Below are positions 1 through 7,520 of a stretch of DNA of 64,000 bases, one piece after another. The position numbers and the translations under genes are program-made. Each line of letters starts with the position of its first letter. Position 1 is the first letter of the stretch. The notes beneath the pieces were generated by a model. That model saw only the letters and a list, made by a program, of their open reading frames with translations, was not told the DNA's origin and did not search any database. This DNA is from Neorhizobium vignae (GTDB lineage Bacteria; Pseudomonadota; Alphaproteobacteria; Rhizobiales; Rhizobiaceae), in contig NZ_JNNU01000004.1 of the NCBI RefSeq assembly GCF_000732195.1, positions 1 through 64,000 of the forward strand, read 5' to 3'.

Positions 1-105
1 CCGCAACTGGAGCTCGGCACCCTGGACAGGCAACACGGAGCGATCTGATCCGCGCGGTTTTAAAGCTAATTCCGCATCGGTAGAGGTGCAAATGGATCGA
101 TAACA

Positions 106-531
106 ATGAGCATTTGGAGGGACAAGGCCGTAGGCGTTTATTACTTGGCCGTTTCGATGGTTGCGTTTTATCCAGTAAGGAGAATCTATCTTGCTGCCAC
201 GGATATTGATATTGCTGGTACATTTTCAACTTGCGGCGCGAGCTATCTAACCAGCGGTCTTCTTTGGTTGTCCATGGCTACGTTATCGGTGTTGCTGCAT
301 ATGGTGATTGGACTGATTTACTACACCAGCAACGATGAGGGTCCATACGGACCGTGGCCAGTTGCCCCGCGCAGAAAGGCTCCACCAAGGAGACGCATCG
401 TCCCATACGTTGCGAACTTCGCGGTCATTGCGAGCATTGGCATCGCTGGAGTAATGACGTTTCCAAAATGCCGAACTCCGAGCGGCCCCTCTCATCCTGC
501 GGTTCAGTCAAACTTGCCATCTGCTCTTTGA
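106..531 (+). CDS. Hypothetical three-helix membrane protein
   Basis: This 141-residue protein is not recognised. Three hydrophobic segments are visible at about residues 8-24, 48-73 and 99-119, followed by a short Ser/Pro-rich tail; a proline- and arginine-rich basic loop (about 86-98) precedes the third helix and would be cytoplasmic by the positive-inside rule. It lies at the left edge of the accessory island with no clear operon partner. The ribosome-binding site is weak, so the start is tentative. Base composition is lower in GC than the core genes to the right, as expected for acquired DNA. No function can be assigned. Confidence 0.5.
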   Translation: MSIWRDKAVGVYYLAVSMVAFYPVRRIYLAATDIDIAGTFSTCGASYLTSGLLWLSMATLSVLLHMVIGLIYYTSNDEGPYGPWPVAPRRKAPPRRRIVPYVANFAVIASIGIAGVMTFPKCRTPSGPSHPAVQSNLPSAL

Positions 532-779
532 TGTCTCGGGGTTACCCCCGTGTGGAAAAGGCGCGGCACGGCACTTCTGCCGCGGCGTGCCTCACTGGGA
601 AGCTGGATCATCGCCCGCGGATGCCTTGGATGAGTTTGCAGAACCGCGCAGCTGCCTCAGGCTCAGCGGAATAGCGTTAGGCATCTCTATCTGCGTTCTG
701 ATGTTGGCAACACACTGGAGGCCCGGTCTGGGGTGTCCTTGGGACCGGAGCGTTTGACGGGCAGTCAATGCGCATGCTG

Positions 780-1304
780 TCAGAAATATTTCCGACCCGC
801 GCAAAGGATAACGTAAATTGTCAAAAAGGAACTCAGGTAGAATCCCACGATAGTTATGCAGCTCTTTATGAAGCCGACCCACCACCAATCATTCAGGCTG
901 ATCCGGCGATAACTTATACCTTCAACGACAGGCAGTCCGGACGCCCAGTAACTTCCAATAGCTAAAGCAACCACTATACCGAACATTCTGGGATCGAAAT
1001 GGGGAGTTAAATGTCGACCCGTTTTATATAATGCGATTAATAGCCAAAGAAATAATGTAAGCCCCAAGGTCGCCCGCACAATAGCGGTGGTACAGATGTG
1101 CCTGTTAGTGAGATCACTGGCGGATACAAAGGACTCGTTTGGCGGCCAGATCAATCGGAAATCCGACCGAGCGATGGTGCAGACGTCTTGTGCCAATGCT
1201 GAGATGAACAATCCCACCAGCGCATTAGCAATGACGACGAAAAGAAGGAGCCACAAGCATTGAGCGTAGGCAGGCCCAAAATTCGGGTTAGGACGCGTCA
1301 CCAT
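780..1304 (-). CDS. Hypothetical four-helix membrane protein
   Basis: The 174-residue product has four likely membrane helices at about residues 14-38, 74-94, 106-126 and 143-169, with a polar, presumably periplasmic loop between the first two. No family is recognised. The start is supported by a purine-rich AAAGGGG element about 10 nt upstream of the ATG. The gene is transcribed toward position 106 and is separated from the phage lysis remnants by about 150 bp. Like the membrane protein at 106-531 it looks like orphan cargo of the island. Confidence 0.5.
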   Translation of the reverse strand: MVTRPNPNFGPAYAQCLWLLLFVVIANALVGLFISALAQDVCTIARSDFRLIWPPNESFVSASDLTNRHICTTAIVRATLGLTLFLWLLIALYKTGRHLTPHFDPRMFGIVVALAIGSYWASGLPVVEGISYRRISLNDWWWVGFIKSCITIVGFYLSSFLTIYVILCAGRKYF

Positions 1305-1453
1305 TTCTCGTTTCCCCTTTCACGCTCTGTCTAACCAAGCGTCGGCGTCCCAGGCACTTCCGTATTCGCAGACTACGATTGAGGTGCGACTCCACGGATA
1401 CTCTGTGCAACAATACAGGCATTCTCTTAAGGGCCTCGTTCTAAGTGTGAATT

Positions 1454-1720
1454 TCACCCGCGCCGCTTCGCCGTCTTCTGGTCATGCGCCAGGCATTCCC
1501 CCGGCGTCCAGACACCAGTCCCGCAGACGCCCGCGACAGTGTCGTCGATTGCCTCTTGGTCAACTGATGTTGCGCCTTTGGCACCGATCAGTGAGGTCCC
1601 AACGATTGCCCTAGCCGTGTGGGACAGTTGCCCCTTCGAGGCACCGACCTGTTGAGTTGAGGTACATGCCGCCGCGCTCACGGCACATGCGACGGTTAAA
1701 GCGAGCCTTGTCAGCTTCAT
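1454..1720 (-). CDS. Small phage-type lipoprotein, candidate outer-membrane spanin (Rz1-like)
   Basis: The 88-residue protein begins with a lipoprotein signal peptide: MKLTR, a hydrophobic stretch, then a lipobox ending in Ala-Ala-Ala-Cys near residue 19. It starts inside the gene at 1611-1898 in another reading frame and overlaps it by 110 bp. A short lipoprotein embedded out of frame in the 3' part of a single-helix membrane protein, directly after an endolysin gene, is the layout of phage Rz/Rz1 spanin pairs. A GGAG element lies about 9 nt before the ATG. The spanin role is inferred from architecture and position; I recognise no specific family signature. Confidence 0.6.
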   Translation of the reverse strand: MKLTRLALTVACAVSAAACTSTQQVGASKGQLSHTARAIVGTSLIGAKGATSVDQEAIDDTVAGVCGTGVWTPGECLAHDQKTAKRRG

Positions 1721-1898
1721 TGCTCAGTTCTCCTATAGCTTTGTCGGTTGCTGCCTGCATGGTGGCGCGCTCGACGGCGCGCGCCTCCTCCTTGGCGTCA
1801 GGGAGCCACCAGACGGCATTGATGGTAGTGAAGACGGCGAAGCCGAGCGCCAGCCCACCGGCCGCGCCGATCGCCATGCTGATCTTGTCGGTGATCAT
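1611..1898 (-). CDS. Small membrane-anchored protein, candidate inner-membrane spanin (Rz-like)
   Basis: This 95-residue protein has one N-terminal membrane helix (about residues 7-31) followed by a charged, helix-forming segment rich in Glu, Ala and Arg (about 35-70) and a short tail with two cysteines. That is the plan of an inner-membrane spanin, which would pair with the overlapping lipoprotein to disrupt the outer membrane in the last step of phage lysis. Its ATG overlaps the stop of the upstream endolysin remnant (ATGA), so the two were translationally coupled. The upstream gene is broken, so this is probably a relic even though its own frame is intact. Confidence 0.6.
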   Translation of the reverse strand: MITDKISMAIGAAGGLALGFAVFTTINAVWWLPDAKEEARAVERATMQAATDKAIGELSNEADKARFNRRMCRERGGMYLNSTGRCLEGATVPHG

Positions 1899-2705
1899 GC
1901 CTCAACCGCCGTACGAATCTTTCCGAGTGCCGAGACGATGGAGTTCTGAAGCAGGAGGCCGAGGATCAGCGTCAACAGGATGACAATGGCGAGCACCGCC
2001 ACGACCTGCCAGTCCATGCCAGCGAAGGCCGCGAGGCCAAGGCCGCCGAACGAGCCACCGCCGCCAAAGAGGCCGAAGATGTTGAACTTGCGCTTTACCT
2101 GCGTCTCGACGGCGACCGGCACCACGGCCTTCTCTTCGGTGACCGCCGAGGCGGAGAAGGCTGCCATCTGCACCGACGCCCCCGAGAGAGCGAGGAGATC
2201 CTTGTGCAAGGCCGCTCGAGTCTTCGGCCCCACGTCGCCATCGATATCGAGGCCGCGTTCGGACTCATAGCGCCGGATGTCCGTCTCAGTCGGCTTGTAG
2301 CCGAGCAGGACGAGCGAGATCCGGCTGCGCAACGAAGTCAGGCGGATTGAAACCCTTCTGCCGGCACCAGTCGCGGAAGGCCTCATAGTTCGCCTTGCCG
2401 GTGATTTGAATGCCGGCGCGGCCGCGGTAGAGGTAGCCGTCGCCATCGGCTGCCGGCGTGTTGCCGAGATCGGTGCGGGCGTCATACCTAGCCTGCGCCG
2501 CCGTGGGTCCCCAGATCTCCTGGTCAAAGCGGAAGGCGCCGCTCTCGTGCATCAGCTGCGCGAGATAGTGCGCGACCCGGTGCGGCCGGTTCAGGCCCAG
2601 CCCCAGCCCAAACTCCTCGAGCGCGACCAGGACCGAGTTCATATTGCCTTCGTTGACACGCGATTTTGCAGCCGCGCGGATTTGCGCGGCAGTGATGACG
2701 CTCAT
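1895..2705 (-). pseudogene. Phage endolysin (GH19 chitinase-like plus peptidoglycan-binding domain plus membrane anchor), internally deleted
   Basis: The 5' part, starting at the ATG at 2705 behind an AAGGA ribosome-binding site, encodes a GH19-type lysozyme domain with HESG (putative catalytic Glu) and GRAGIQITGKANY. The 3' part, in another frame, encodes a peptidoglycan-binding repeat (LGYKPTETDIRRYE, then DIDGDVGPKTRAALH) and a C-terminal membrane helix. The frames meet near 2310-2340, where the end of the catalytic domain and the linker are missing. I infer one deletion of several tens of codons that also shifted the frame, so no full enzyme can be made. The intact gene would have degraded peptidoglycan for host lysis, upstream of the spanin pair. 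Confidence 0.7.
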
Positions 2706-2919
2706 GGTGATGTCCTTTGAGGTTGAGTCAGCGAAGCGCATCGCGGCGTGAGACTAGCTCACACGGTCTACCGTTTGGGTGATGCGCTATCTTATAGGTT
2801 GTGCGATGTTCCCACCGCCAAGAGACTATTGAGGGCTCGAACGGGGAAAACGGGTCGAGCCCTCTTCTTTTCTGAACCTGCTGTGCTGCGTCGGGTTGAG
2901 GGCCTGCATCCTGGCGGAC

Positions 2920-3348
2920 CGGCGCAGGCCCCCTGCATCGGCAGCAGCTCTTTTACGAGTTCGGCCACGATCGGCGTGATGCCGCCGATGAACTCCTCGC
3001 TGGTCGGCGGCGCGATCTCCCCGGCCCGACTGCGGCAAGCTGCTCGAACATGTAGTCCAATGCAGCATCCCGCCATGCGATGTAGGCCGCCGCCTCGGCG
3101 GCCCCTTGTGGCTAGGTGCTGCCCTCGTAGCTGACGATTGTCAGGCGATTATGGTATTGCCGTTGGGCGGCGACGGCGTCGAGATGAGCACGAACGCCAG
3201 CTTGTAGTGATCGATCGTCGGAGCCTCGCCAGCGATCATTGCATTCCCGGATACCCTTGGTGCCATTGTCCTAGTTCCACTGCATGACGACACCGGAGAC
3301 GGCGACGTTGACGTCGCCTGGCACGACTCTGAAGTGGGGAGCCGAGCA
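2920..3348 (-). pseudogene. Decayed phage-like gene with two in-frame amber codons and a frameshift
   Basis: Reading the minus strand down from 3348 gives a coherent protein-like sequence containing VVMQWN, then TAG, DNGTKGIRECNDRWRGSDDR, QYHNRLTIVSYEGST, another TAG, and AAAYIAWRDAALDYMFEQLA. The frame then shifts by one base near 3025-3040 and continues as GEIAPPTSEEFIGGITPI. The continuity of composition across both stops suggests an old gene inactivated by two stop mutations and an indel. It lies upstream of the lysis cassette on the same strand, as a tail or accessory gene would. The exact family is not recognised and both ends are approximate. Confidence 0.45.
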
Positions 3349-3529
3349 TCAGATCTCGATGGCAGAGATGCATACCCACTATTGGCAGTTCATGCTGGCG
3401 ACGGGTTCATCGAACCGCGTGAACATCACGAAATTCGCGAAATTGATGAAGGAACTGGCCGGAAACATGCCTTTCCAGATCGATATCAGGGGCAACAACG
3501 AGCTCTATTATCTGGGTGTTGGTGTGTGA
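3284..3529 (+). CDS. Small hypothetical protein
   Basis: This is an 81-codon frame on the strand opposite the decayed phage gene. Its C-terminal two thirds (from about residue 26) has protein-like composition with alternating hydrophobic and charged residues, for example NITKFAKLMKELAGNMPF. The first part overlaps the amber-containing remnant, so an internal ATG at 3359 may be the real start. No good ribosome-binding site precedes either candidate. There is no recognisable domain, signal peptide or membrane segment. It may be a remnant or a chance frame. Confidence 0.35.
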   Translation: MTTPETATLTSPGTTLKWGAEHQISMAEMHTHYWQFMLATGSSNRVNITKFAKLMKELAGNMPFQIDIRGNNELYYLGVGV

Positions 3530-3548
3530 GAAAGGGCCGTAAGGCCCC

Positions 3549-4184
3549 TTACCCAGTCAAACCCTTCAAATCGGATTTGTCCGGTGTACCTTCCTCTTGT
3601 GTTGGATACTGTACTTCGAGGAAAAGCCCGTTGGCCACTATCGCCTCAGCTACTTTCTCGGCGAATTTTTTACTATACCGGCGCTTACCTGATTTGTTTT
3701 TTCGGTTAAGACGCCAAAATCTTGTTCTCTTGTTGATATACTGAGCTCGGAGCTCGGCCTCTTTCCGAGCCAACAATGTGGCCTCCCCAACGAACGTCTT
3801 TGGTGCTTGAGCGAGTATCGCGAGAGTTAGCGCATCACTATGCACTTTGACTGATTGGCCAACCTTGGCTGCAATGGCCAGCTCGCGTCGTATTTGTTCT
3901 GCCAACGAGTTCTCTACGCCTTCAAGAAACACCGATATGATGTCATTGCTCAGTCCCGCCAGGACATGGCTAACTCTACCTGGACCCGCTGCGCTGAGAA
4001 CGCCGTACTTCGAGAGCCGCACTCCGAACATAAACAGTTCGTCCCTGAAGGCGCCTCCATCCAAGGGGTGCCCCTTCAAAGCGGCTTCAATCGAGCCAAG
4101 GAACTCAGCCAATGCAGAGTCATCCTTCAGGATTAGCTGCGAAATCGAGACGAGCTCTTTGGGAGATGCGTTAACTAAATCCAT
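3549..4184 (-). CDS. Hypothetical protein, second gene of a two-gene unit
   Basis: The 211-residue protein is mostly alpha-helical in appearance, with no signal peptide or membrane segment. A strongly basic stretch near residues 155-175 (NKRTRFWRLNRKNKSGKRR) could contact nucleic acid. No domain is recognised. It lies 29 bp downstream of the equally unknown gene at 4214-4762 on the same strand, so the two are probably co-transcribed. Composition is AT-richer than the core genome, as in typical island cargo. A toxin-antitoxin or defence role is possible from the setting but nothing in the sequence demonstrates it. Confidence 0.6.
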   Translation of the reverse strand: MDLVNASPKELVSISQLILKDDSALAEFLGSIEAALKGHPLDGGAFRDELFMFGVRLSKYGVLSAAGPGRVSHVLAGLSNDIISVFLEGVENSLAEQIRRELAIAAKVGQSVKVHSDALTLAILAQAPKTFVGEATLLARKEAELRAQYINKRTRFWRLNRKNKSGKRRYSKKFAEKVAEAIVANGLFLEVQYPTQEEGTPDKSDLKGLTG

Positions 4185-4213
4185 CCTAAGTCACCTTCGA
4201 GGCTACTTTAGAC

Positions 4214-4762
4214 CTATTCAATGCCAATATGTAGTCCCTTAGTCACGAATAACGAGTGAACGGCAACCAAATGTGCGTCGGTTTGATGAGGGCGTATTCC
4301 ATATCGGCCTGACCCACGGTTGATTTTCCAAAGAAACCCGTCGTCGTCGGTTGGTCGGAAGCGAATCTCACCCCCAATTCGCGCTAAGCGGTCGCCACTC
4401 AATAAAGAAGGATGCCCCAGGCGTCCGATCCGCCCCCCGTTTATCTCGTCCTTCAAGAGCGAGGTTACAGGGTTAGATCGGAAATATGGCATCAAGTATT
4501 GACCTGTTGTTGCGTCGATTAGTTCCTCGAACGCGACGTAGATCTCTCCAGTCGCACCCATGACCCAGAGAATGACGATTTGCTCGTGGAGCGTCCTGGG
4601 GATGGCAAGAGATTCAGCACTTTCGAGATATTTTCTTAACCCTTCGAACTGTTCGTCTCCGAATTCCTGCAGGGAATTCGGCTTGTGGACGAACTCAAGA
4701 GTTTCGATCGGTTTGCCTGCGGGCAGGCATTGACCAAATAGGTTGTCCAGTTCGATGGTCAT
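4214..4762 (-). CDS. Hypothetical protein, first gene of a two-gene unit
   Basis: The 182-residue soluble protein has no signal peptide and no family I recognise. The middle part (about 60-90) reads like a beta-rich core with HEQIVILWVMGATGEIYVAF. It precedes the gene at 3549-4184 by 29 bp on the same strand. The ribosome-binding site is weak. One copy of the AGTATAGTGTACT motif lies about 80 bp upstream of its start (4844-4856), which could be part of its promoter or operator. The function is unknown. Confidence 0.6.
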   Translation of the reverse strand: MTIELDNLFGQCLPAGKPIETLEFVHKPNSLQEFGDEQFEGLRKYLESAESLAIPRTLHEQIVILWVMGATGEIYVAFEELIDATTGQYLMPYFRSNPVTSLLKDEINGGRIGRLGHPSLLSGDRLARIGGEIRFRPTDDDGFLWKINRGSGRYGIRPHQTDAHLVAVHSLFVTKGLHIGIE

Positions 4763-4843
4763 GATGCTGAAAACGGCTCAAAATTCAATAGCTCAACTTG
4801 CGCGAAGTTCTGCTCTGAATTTTCGTCACGGTCAAGTTGCGCG

Positions 4844-4856
4844 AGTACACTATACT
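4844..4856 (-). promoter_or_regulatory. Copy 1 of the island motif AGTATAGTGTACT
   Basis: This 13-bp sequence, read on the minus strand, is identical to the copies at 7021-7033 and 7120-7132 and differs by one base from the copy at 11428-11440. It is an imperfect palindrome. This copy lies upstream of the two-gene unit starting at 4762. A repressor operator or a conserved promoter element is inferred; all four copies noticed are inside the island. Confidence 0.45.
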
Positions 4857-5145
4857 TCTGAGAATTCGATCTGGCGTCGAAATCGGTCGTGCAACTATGT
4901 TCTGGGCATCAGAAACGCGGCTCGGAGGCCTATGATAGCAGTCGGAAAACTCAAAAATTTCCCGGAGTTTTTCTGACCCCATTAAGGCCAAATAGCTCAA
5001 TAATATCAGATAATTAGGTGGTACCCTTCCGGTTCACTTCCACATGGTCGTGCATTAGATTGGGGACAGTTGATCGACGAGGTCAACGAGGCAAGTGGCC
5101 TTCGGGTCACGGGCTTGCGGGTGAGGTGCGTCCTCACTCCAAGCC

Positions 5146-5208
5146 TCCCCCATGGGGGATGGTTCAACTCTCCCCCATGGGGGAACGGCAACTCTTCCCC
5201 ACGGGGGA
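5146..5208. repeat. Three palindromes at exact 25-bp spacing
   Basis: TCCCCCATGGGGGA, a perfect 14-bp palindrome, occurs at 5146-5159 and 5171-5184, and a variant (TCCCC, AC, GGGGGA) at 5196-5208. The starts are exactly 25 bp apart, and the spacers share a caact core. The array ends 19 bp before the ATG of the gene at 5228. A related inverted repeat (GCTCCCC, TACG, GGGGAGC) follows that gene at 5970-5987. The regular spacing suggests operators for a dimeric regulator or iteron-like sites. Confidence 0.75.
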
Positions 5209-5227
5209 AACGGAAAGGGAAACGGAA

Positions 5228-5962
5228 ATGACGCAGGTTCTCGAAGCGGCTAAGGTCGCTGGCTATCAGACTTCGACTGTTATCGCCCGTATCATGGATA
5301 TGGACGTCGATGCACAGGGCAACGGCGAGAAGGCCGCATGGAAGCGGTACATGGGCCTTGCACTTCTCGCAATCGCCAAGTCGGTCGATAAGAAGAAGCT
5401 AATCGAAGCCGTCTTCGGCAAGGGCGGCAAGCCGTCGAAGACATTCCAGAACATGTATTCCATGGCTGACAAGGCGCGGAACACGCTGCTTGGTAATCGG
5501 TCATGGGATGAAATCCGGGCCATGCCGATGGACGAGGCAATGTCGACCGTCCTCCTGTCCATCAACGCTCACATGAGCGCCTTGGAAGTGTCGTCGAAGA
5601 ACGACTACGACAAGGTATGCAATCTCTCCCCCGCCGAAGCCGCTGCAAAGCGGGAAGCGGACAAGGCCGCAAAGGCCGAAGCCGATGCTGCAAAGGCGGC
5701 TGAAGCCGAAGCCGACAAGGCCAAGGTGACGGAAGCCGAAGCCGATGCACAAGCCAGTGCAGCCCAACAGCCGGAACGCACTCCAGCGCAAGCCGTAATC
5801 GGCGCGCTGATAGATGCAAGCCGCGATGACTTGATGACGGTCGCCGCTCACATCCTGACGCGGATCGGTGTCGAGGACATGGCTCTGATGCACGAGACCC
5901 TGACCGCCATGATTGCCAACGCCGCAGCGGCCGAGGCGCAGCCGATGGCGATGGCCGGCTAA
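5228..5962 (+). CDS. Hypothetical protein with alanine-rich coiled-coil segment
   Basis: The 244-residue product starts at the ATG at 5228, behind an AAGGGA element; the open frame runs further upstream through the palindrome array, but that part is unlikely to be coding. The N-terminal 130 residues look globular and helical. Residues about 140-185 are a Lys/Ala/Glu repeat (KAAKAEADAAKAAEAEADKA), predicted as a long coiled coil or single alpha helix, followed by a helical C-terminal domain rich in Met and Ala. No family is recognised. The palindromes directly upstream suggest tight transcriptional control. It may be a phage or plasmid structural or DNA-associated protein, but this is a guess. 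Confidence 0.65.
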   Translation: MTQVLEAAKVAGYQTSTVIARIMDMDVDAQGNGEKAAWKRYMGLALLAIAKSVDKKKLIEAVFGKGGKPSKTFQNMYSMADKARNTLLGNRSWDEIRAMPMDEAMSTVLLSINAHMSALEVSSKNDYDKVCNLSPAEAAAKREADKAAKAEADAAKAAEAEADKAKVTEAEADAQASAAQQPERTPAQAVIGALIDASRDDLMTVAAHILTRIGVEDMALMHETLTAMIANAAAAEAQPMAMAG

Positions 5963-5969
5963 GCCCGAG

Positions 5970-6016
5970 GCTCCCCTACGGGGGAGCAATGCCTACCTCT
6001 GCAATCAGGGGTAGGC
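5970..6016 (+). terminator. Two adjacent hairpins after the 5228-5962 gene
   Basis: GCTCCCC and GGGGAGC (5970-5987, four-base loop) form the first hairpin; GCCTACC and GGTAGGC (5991-6016, 12-base loop) form the second. They begin 7 bp after the stop codon. No long T-run follows, so a terminator role is uncertain. The first hairpin resembles the palindromes upstream of the gene and may instead bind the same factor. Confidence 0.45.
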
Positions 6017-6086
6017 GATCTAACCGCGCGTCACATCATTGACGCGAACCTCAAACCAAAAATAGCGCGAAGGACGCCGTTTCGAA

Positions 6087-6488
6087 ATGATCCTCGAAAC
6101 CACGAACCCCAAATGCCAAACCCGCCCCCAAATTCCGGCCGGTCGCAAGTTCTACACGAACCAGCAGGAGCGTTCGGACCTCGAGTACATCTCGGAGGGT
6201 TCGCGATCCATGGCTCGCGGTGAGCTTCAGACGGAGCACTTCGTCGATCGCAAGCCTCATGAGGCTCCGATCCCGAACCGCGAACCCGAGCCGAGACCGC
6301 GGGGCTCGTCCCTATGCCTCTTCGACGAGGCTCACGATGCGCCGCTCTGGCTCATCATCGACATCATCACTGGAGCGGTTTTCGCTCGGGTTCGCGGTTC
6401 ATTGCCGTGGATCGTGGACCAGGTCCGGCTCGCAGCCACTCAACTCGGGGGCAAGGAGCGCGACCTTTATTTCAAGAGGGCAAATTGA
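6087..6488 (+). CDS. Hypothetical protein, first of three short tandem genes
   Basis: This 133-residue frame has a polar, proline-rich N-terminal half (NREPEPRPR at about 65-73) and a C-terminal region with a helical hydrophobic segment, LWLIIDIITGAVFARV, near residues 87-102. No family is recognised. The stop is 2 bp before the next ATG, so the gene probably forms a small operon with 6491-6706 and 6703-6876. No strong ribosome-binding site precedes the ATG. Confidence 0.45.
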   Translation: MILETTNPKCQTRPQIPAGRKFYTNQQERSDLEYISEGSRSMARGELQTEHFVDRKPHEAPIPNREPEPRPRGSSLCLFDEAHDAPLWLIIDIITGAVFARVRGSLPWIVDQVRLAATQLGGKERDLYFKRAN

Positions 6489-6490
6489 CA

Positions 6491-6706
6491 ATGTTTCGAG
6501 GTACATTCGAACACGGCTATGCTGACGCGATCCACAATCGCCAGCGGGTTCTCGGCTCTGATGCGTATCGCGCCGGCTATGATCGTGGCGTCCGCTATCG
6601 CAAGAGCGAGAAAGCCCTGGAACTGGCCGCGCTCGGCATCCTCGCCATCGTGGTCTCGGTGGCGCTGCTGATCTGGATCACCACCCCAGGTGTGGTGACC
6701 CGATGA
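6491..6706 (+). CDS. Small single-helix membrane protein
   Basis: The 71-residue protein has a basic, tyrosine-rich N-terminus (GYADAIHNRQ, AYRAGYDRGVRYRK) and one clear membrane helix near residues 42-64 (LAALGILAIVVSVALLIWI). Longer versions starting upstream are possible but would overlap the preceding gene; the ATG at 6491 lies 2 bp after its stop. The stop overlaps the next start as ATGA. Small proteins of this type are common in rhizobial phages and islands; the function is unknown. Confidence 0.55.
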   Translation: MFRGTFEHGYADAIHNRQRVLGSDAYRAGYDRGVRYRKSEKALELAALGILAIVVSVALLIWITTPGVVTR

Positions 6707-6876
6707 CGGAATACTTCTACCTCGATGTGCATGGCCGGATGCTCGGCTCGCTGCAGGCCTGGTCGTTTCGCGATGCCCATGCGTGGCTCGCGAGGCAGGG
6801 CATTGTCTATCATGAAATCACGAAATTCCGACCGCGGACCAGGAAGGCTCGCGATCGTCGCCTGACTTCCGCGTAG
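6703..6876 (+). CDS. Short hypothetical protein
   Basis: This 57-codon gene begins with an ATG overlapping the stop of the previous gene (ATGA at 6703-6706), which supports translation by coupling. The product starts MTEYFYLDVHGRML, has a central helical segment (QAWSFRDAHAWLARQG) and ends with a basic tail (KFRPRTRKARDRR). No family is recognised. The tight packing with two other tiny genes suggests an intact small operon despite decay elsewhere in the island. Confidence 0.55.
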   Translation: MTEYFYLDVHGRMLGSLQAWSFRDAHAWLARQGIVYHEITKFRPRTRKARDRRLTSA

Positions 6877-7020
6877 AGCGTAAGGACCTGGACCCGTGTT
6901 CCCCCGTAGTCAGAGGAACACGGGTCGAGGTGGGGCTGTCAGGCCGGGGGTATGAACCATGACCGGTGGCGCAGCTTGGGTCGAGGTTCGGGACCATAGT
7001 CGTCTCGTGTGGGAGAATTG

Positions 7021-7033
7021 AGTATAGTGTACT
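7021..7033 (+). promoter_or_regulatory. Copy 2 of the island motif AGTATAGTGTACT
   Basis: Exact match to copies 1 and 3, and identical to copy 3 over 15 bp (7020-7034). It lies 99 bp before copy 3 in the same orientation, in an AT-rich non-coding stretch upstream of the NIPSNAP-like gene. An operator or promoter role is inferred. Confidence 0.45.
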
Positions 7034-7119
7034 TCGATGCGCCCTAATGTTTAGAGTCGACCTTTTTTCGGTTATATCTTCTATTTTTTCTTTAACTTTG
7101 GCTTAGAGAGAGAAAAGAG

Positions 7120-7132
7120 AGTATAGTGTACT
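7120..7132 (+). promoter_or_regulatory. Copy 3 of the island motif AGTATAGTGTACT
   Basis: Exact match to copies 1 and 2, in the same orientation as copy 2. It follows a purine tract (agagagagaaaagaga). Two copies 99 bp apart could allow cooperative or looped binding of a regulator; that is inference. Confidence 0.45.
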
Positions 7133-7520
7133 TAGAAGAACCTTGGAGAAGTAATTGCCCTCGCGTTCTGAGGTGGACCATCTCCACCACTGTGGTGAAG
7201 ATCGCCAGAGCGGCTCATCAGCGGCCATCTTTCCCACGGCGGGACACAAGCCACCCAACCTCACAAATCGCGCTGGTGACTCGCCCTGTGGCGCCGAGCC
7301 AGCATCTGAATCTGATCCTCGATCTGCGATCCGAGGAGCGCCGATGTACGCCTTAATCACGCCAAACGGGACATATGTCCGCAAAGGTGACGGGATCAAC
7401 GACTTCGTCCGCGACCCTCGCCCGATCTGTTCCTGAAAGATGTGCCATGCCATAAGGTACCACAGCCCACTGGAGGCAGGAAATCCAAGGGTCTGTCCGC
7501 AATCAAAAAGGATGGCCTTT

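Larger units (their letters stand above)
6877..7520. other. Intergenic region of about 640 bp with two operator-like repeats
   Basis: No convincing gene is seen. A 15-bp identical repeat (gag, tatagtgta, ctt) occurs at 7020-7034 and 7119-7133. The sequence between them is AT-rich and contains T-tracts. A possible 30-codon peptide gene (ATG at 7344, behind a GGAG element, start MYALITPNGTYVRK) ends near 7436, but it is too short to call. On the minus strand a frame beginning KAILFDCGQTLGF mimics a HAD motif and is judged a shadow. Confidence 0.4.

Noticed and set aside
2920..3348. Amber codon reassignment in the phage remnant
   Set aside because: A frameshift and neighbouring deletions show decay, and no suppressor tRNA is seen in the window.
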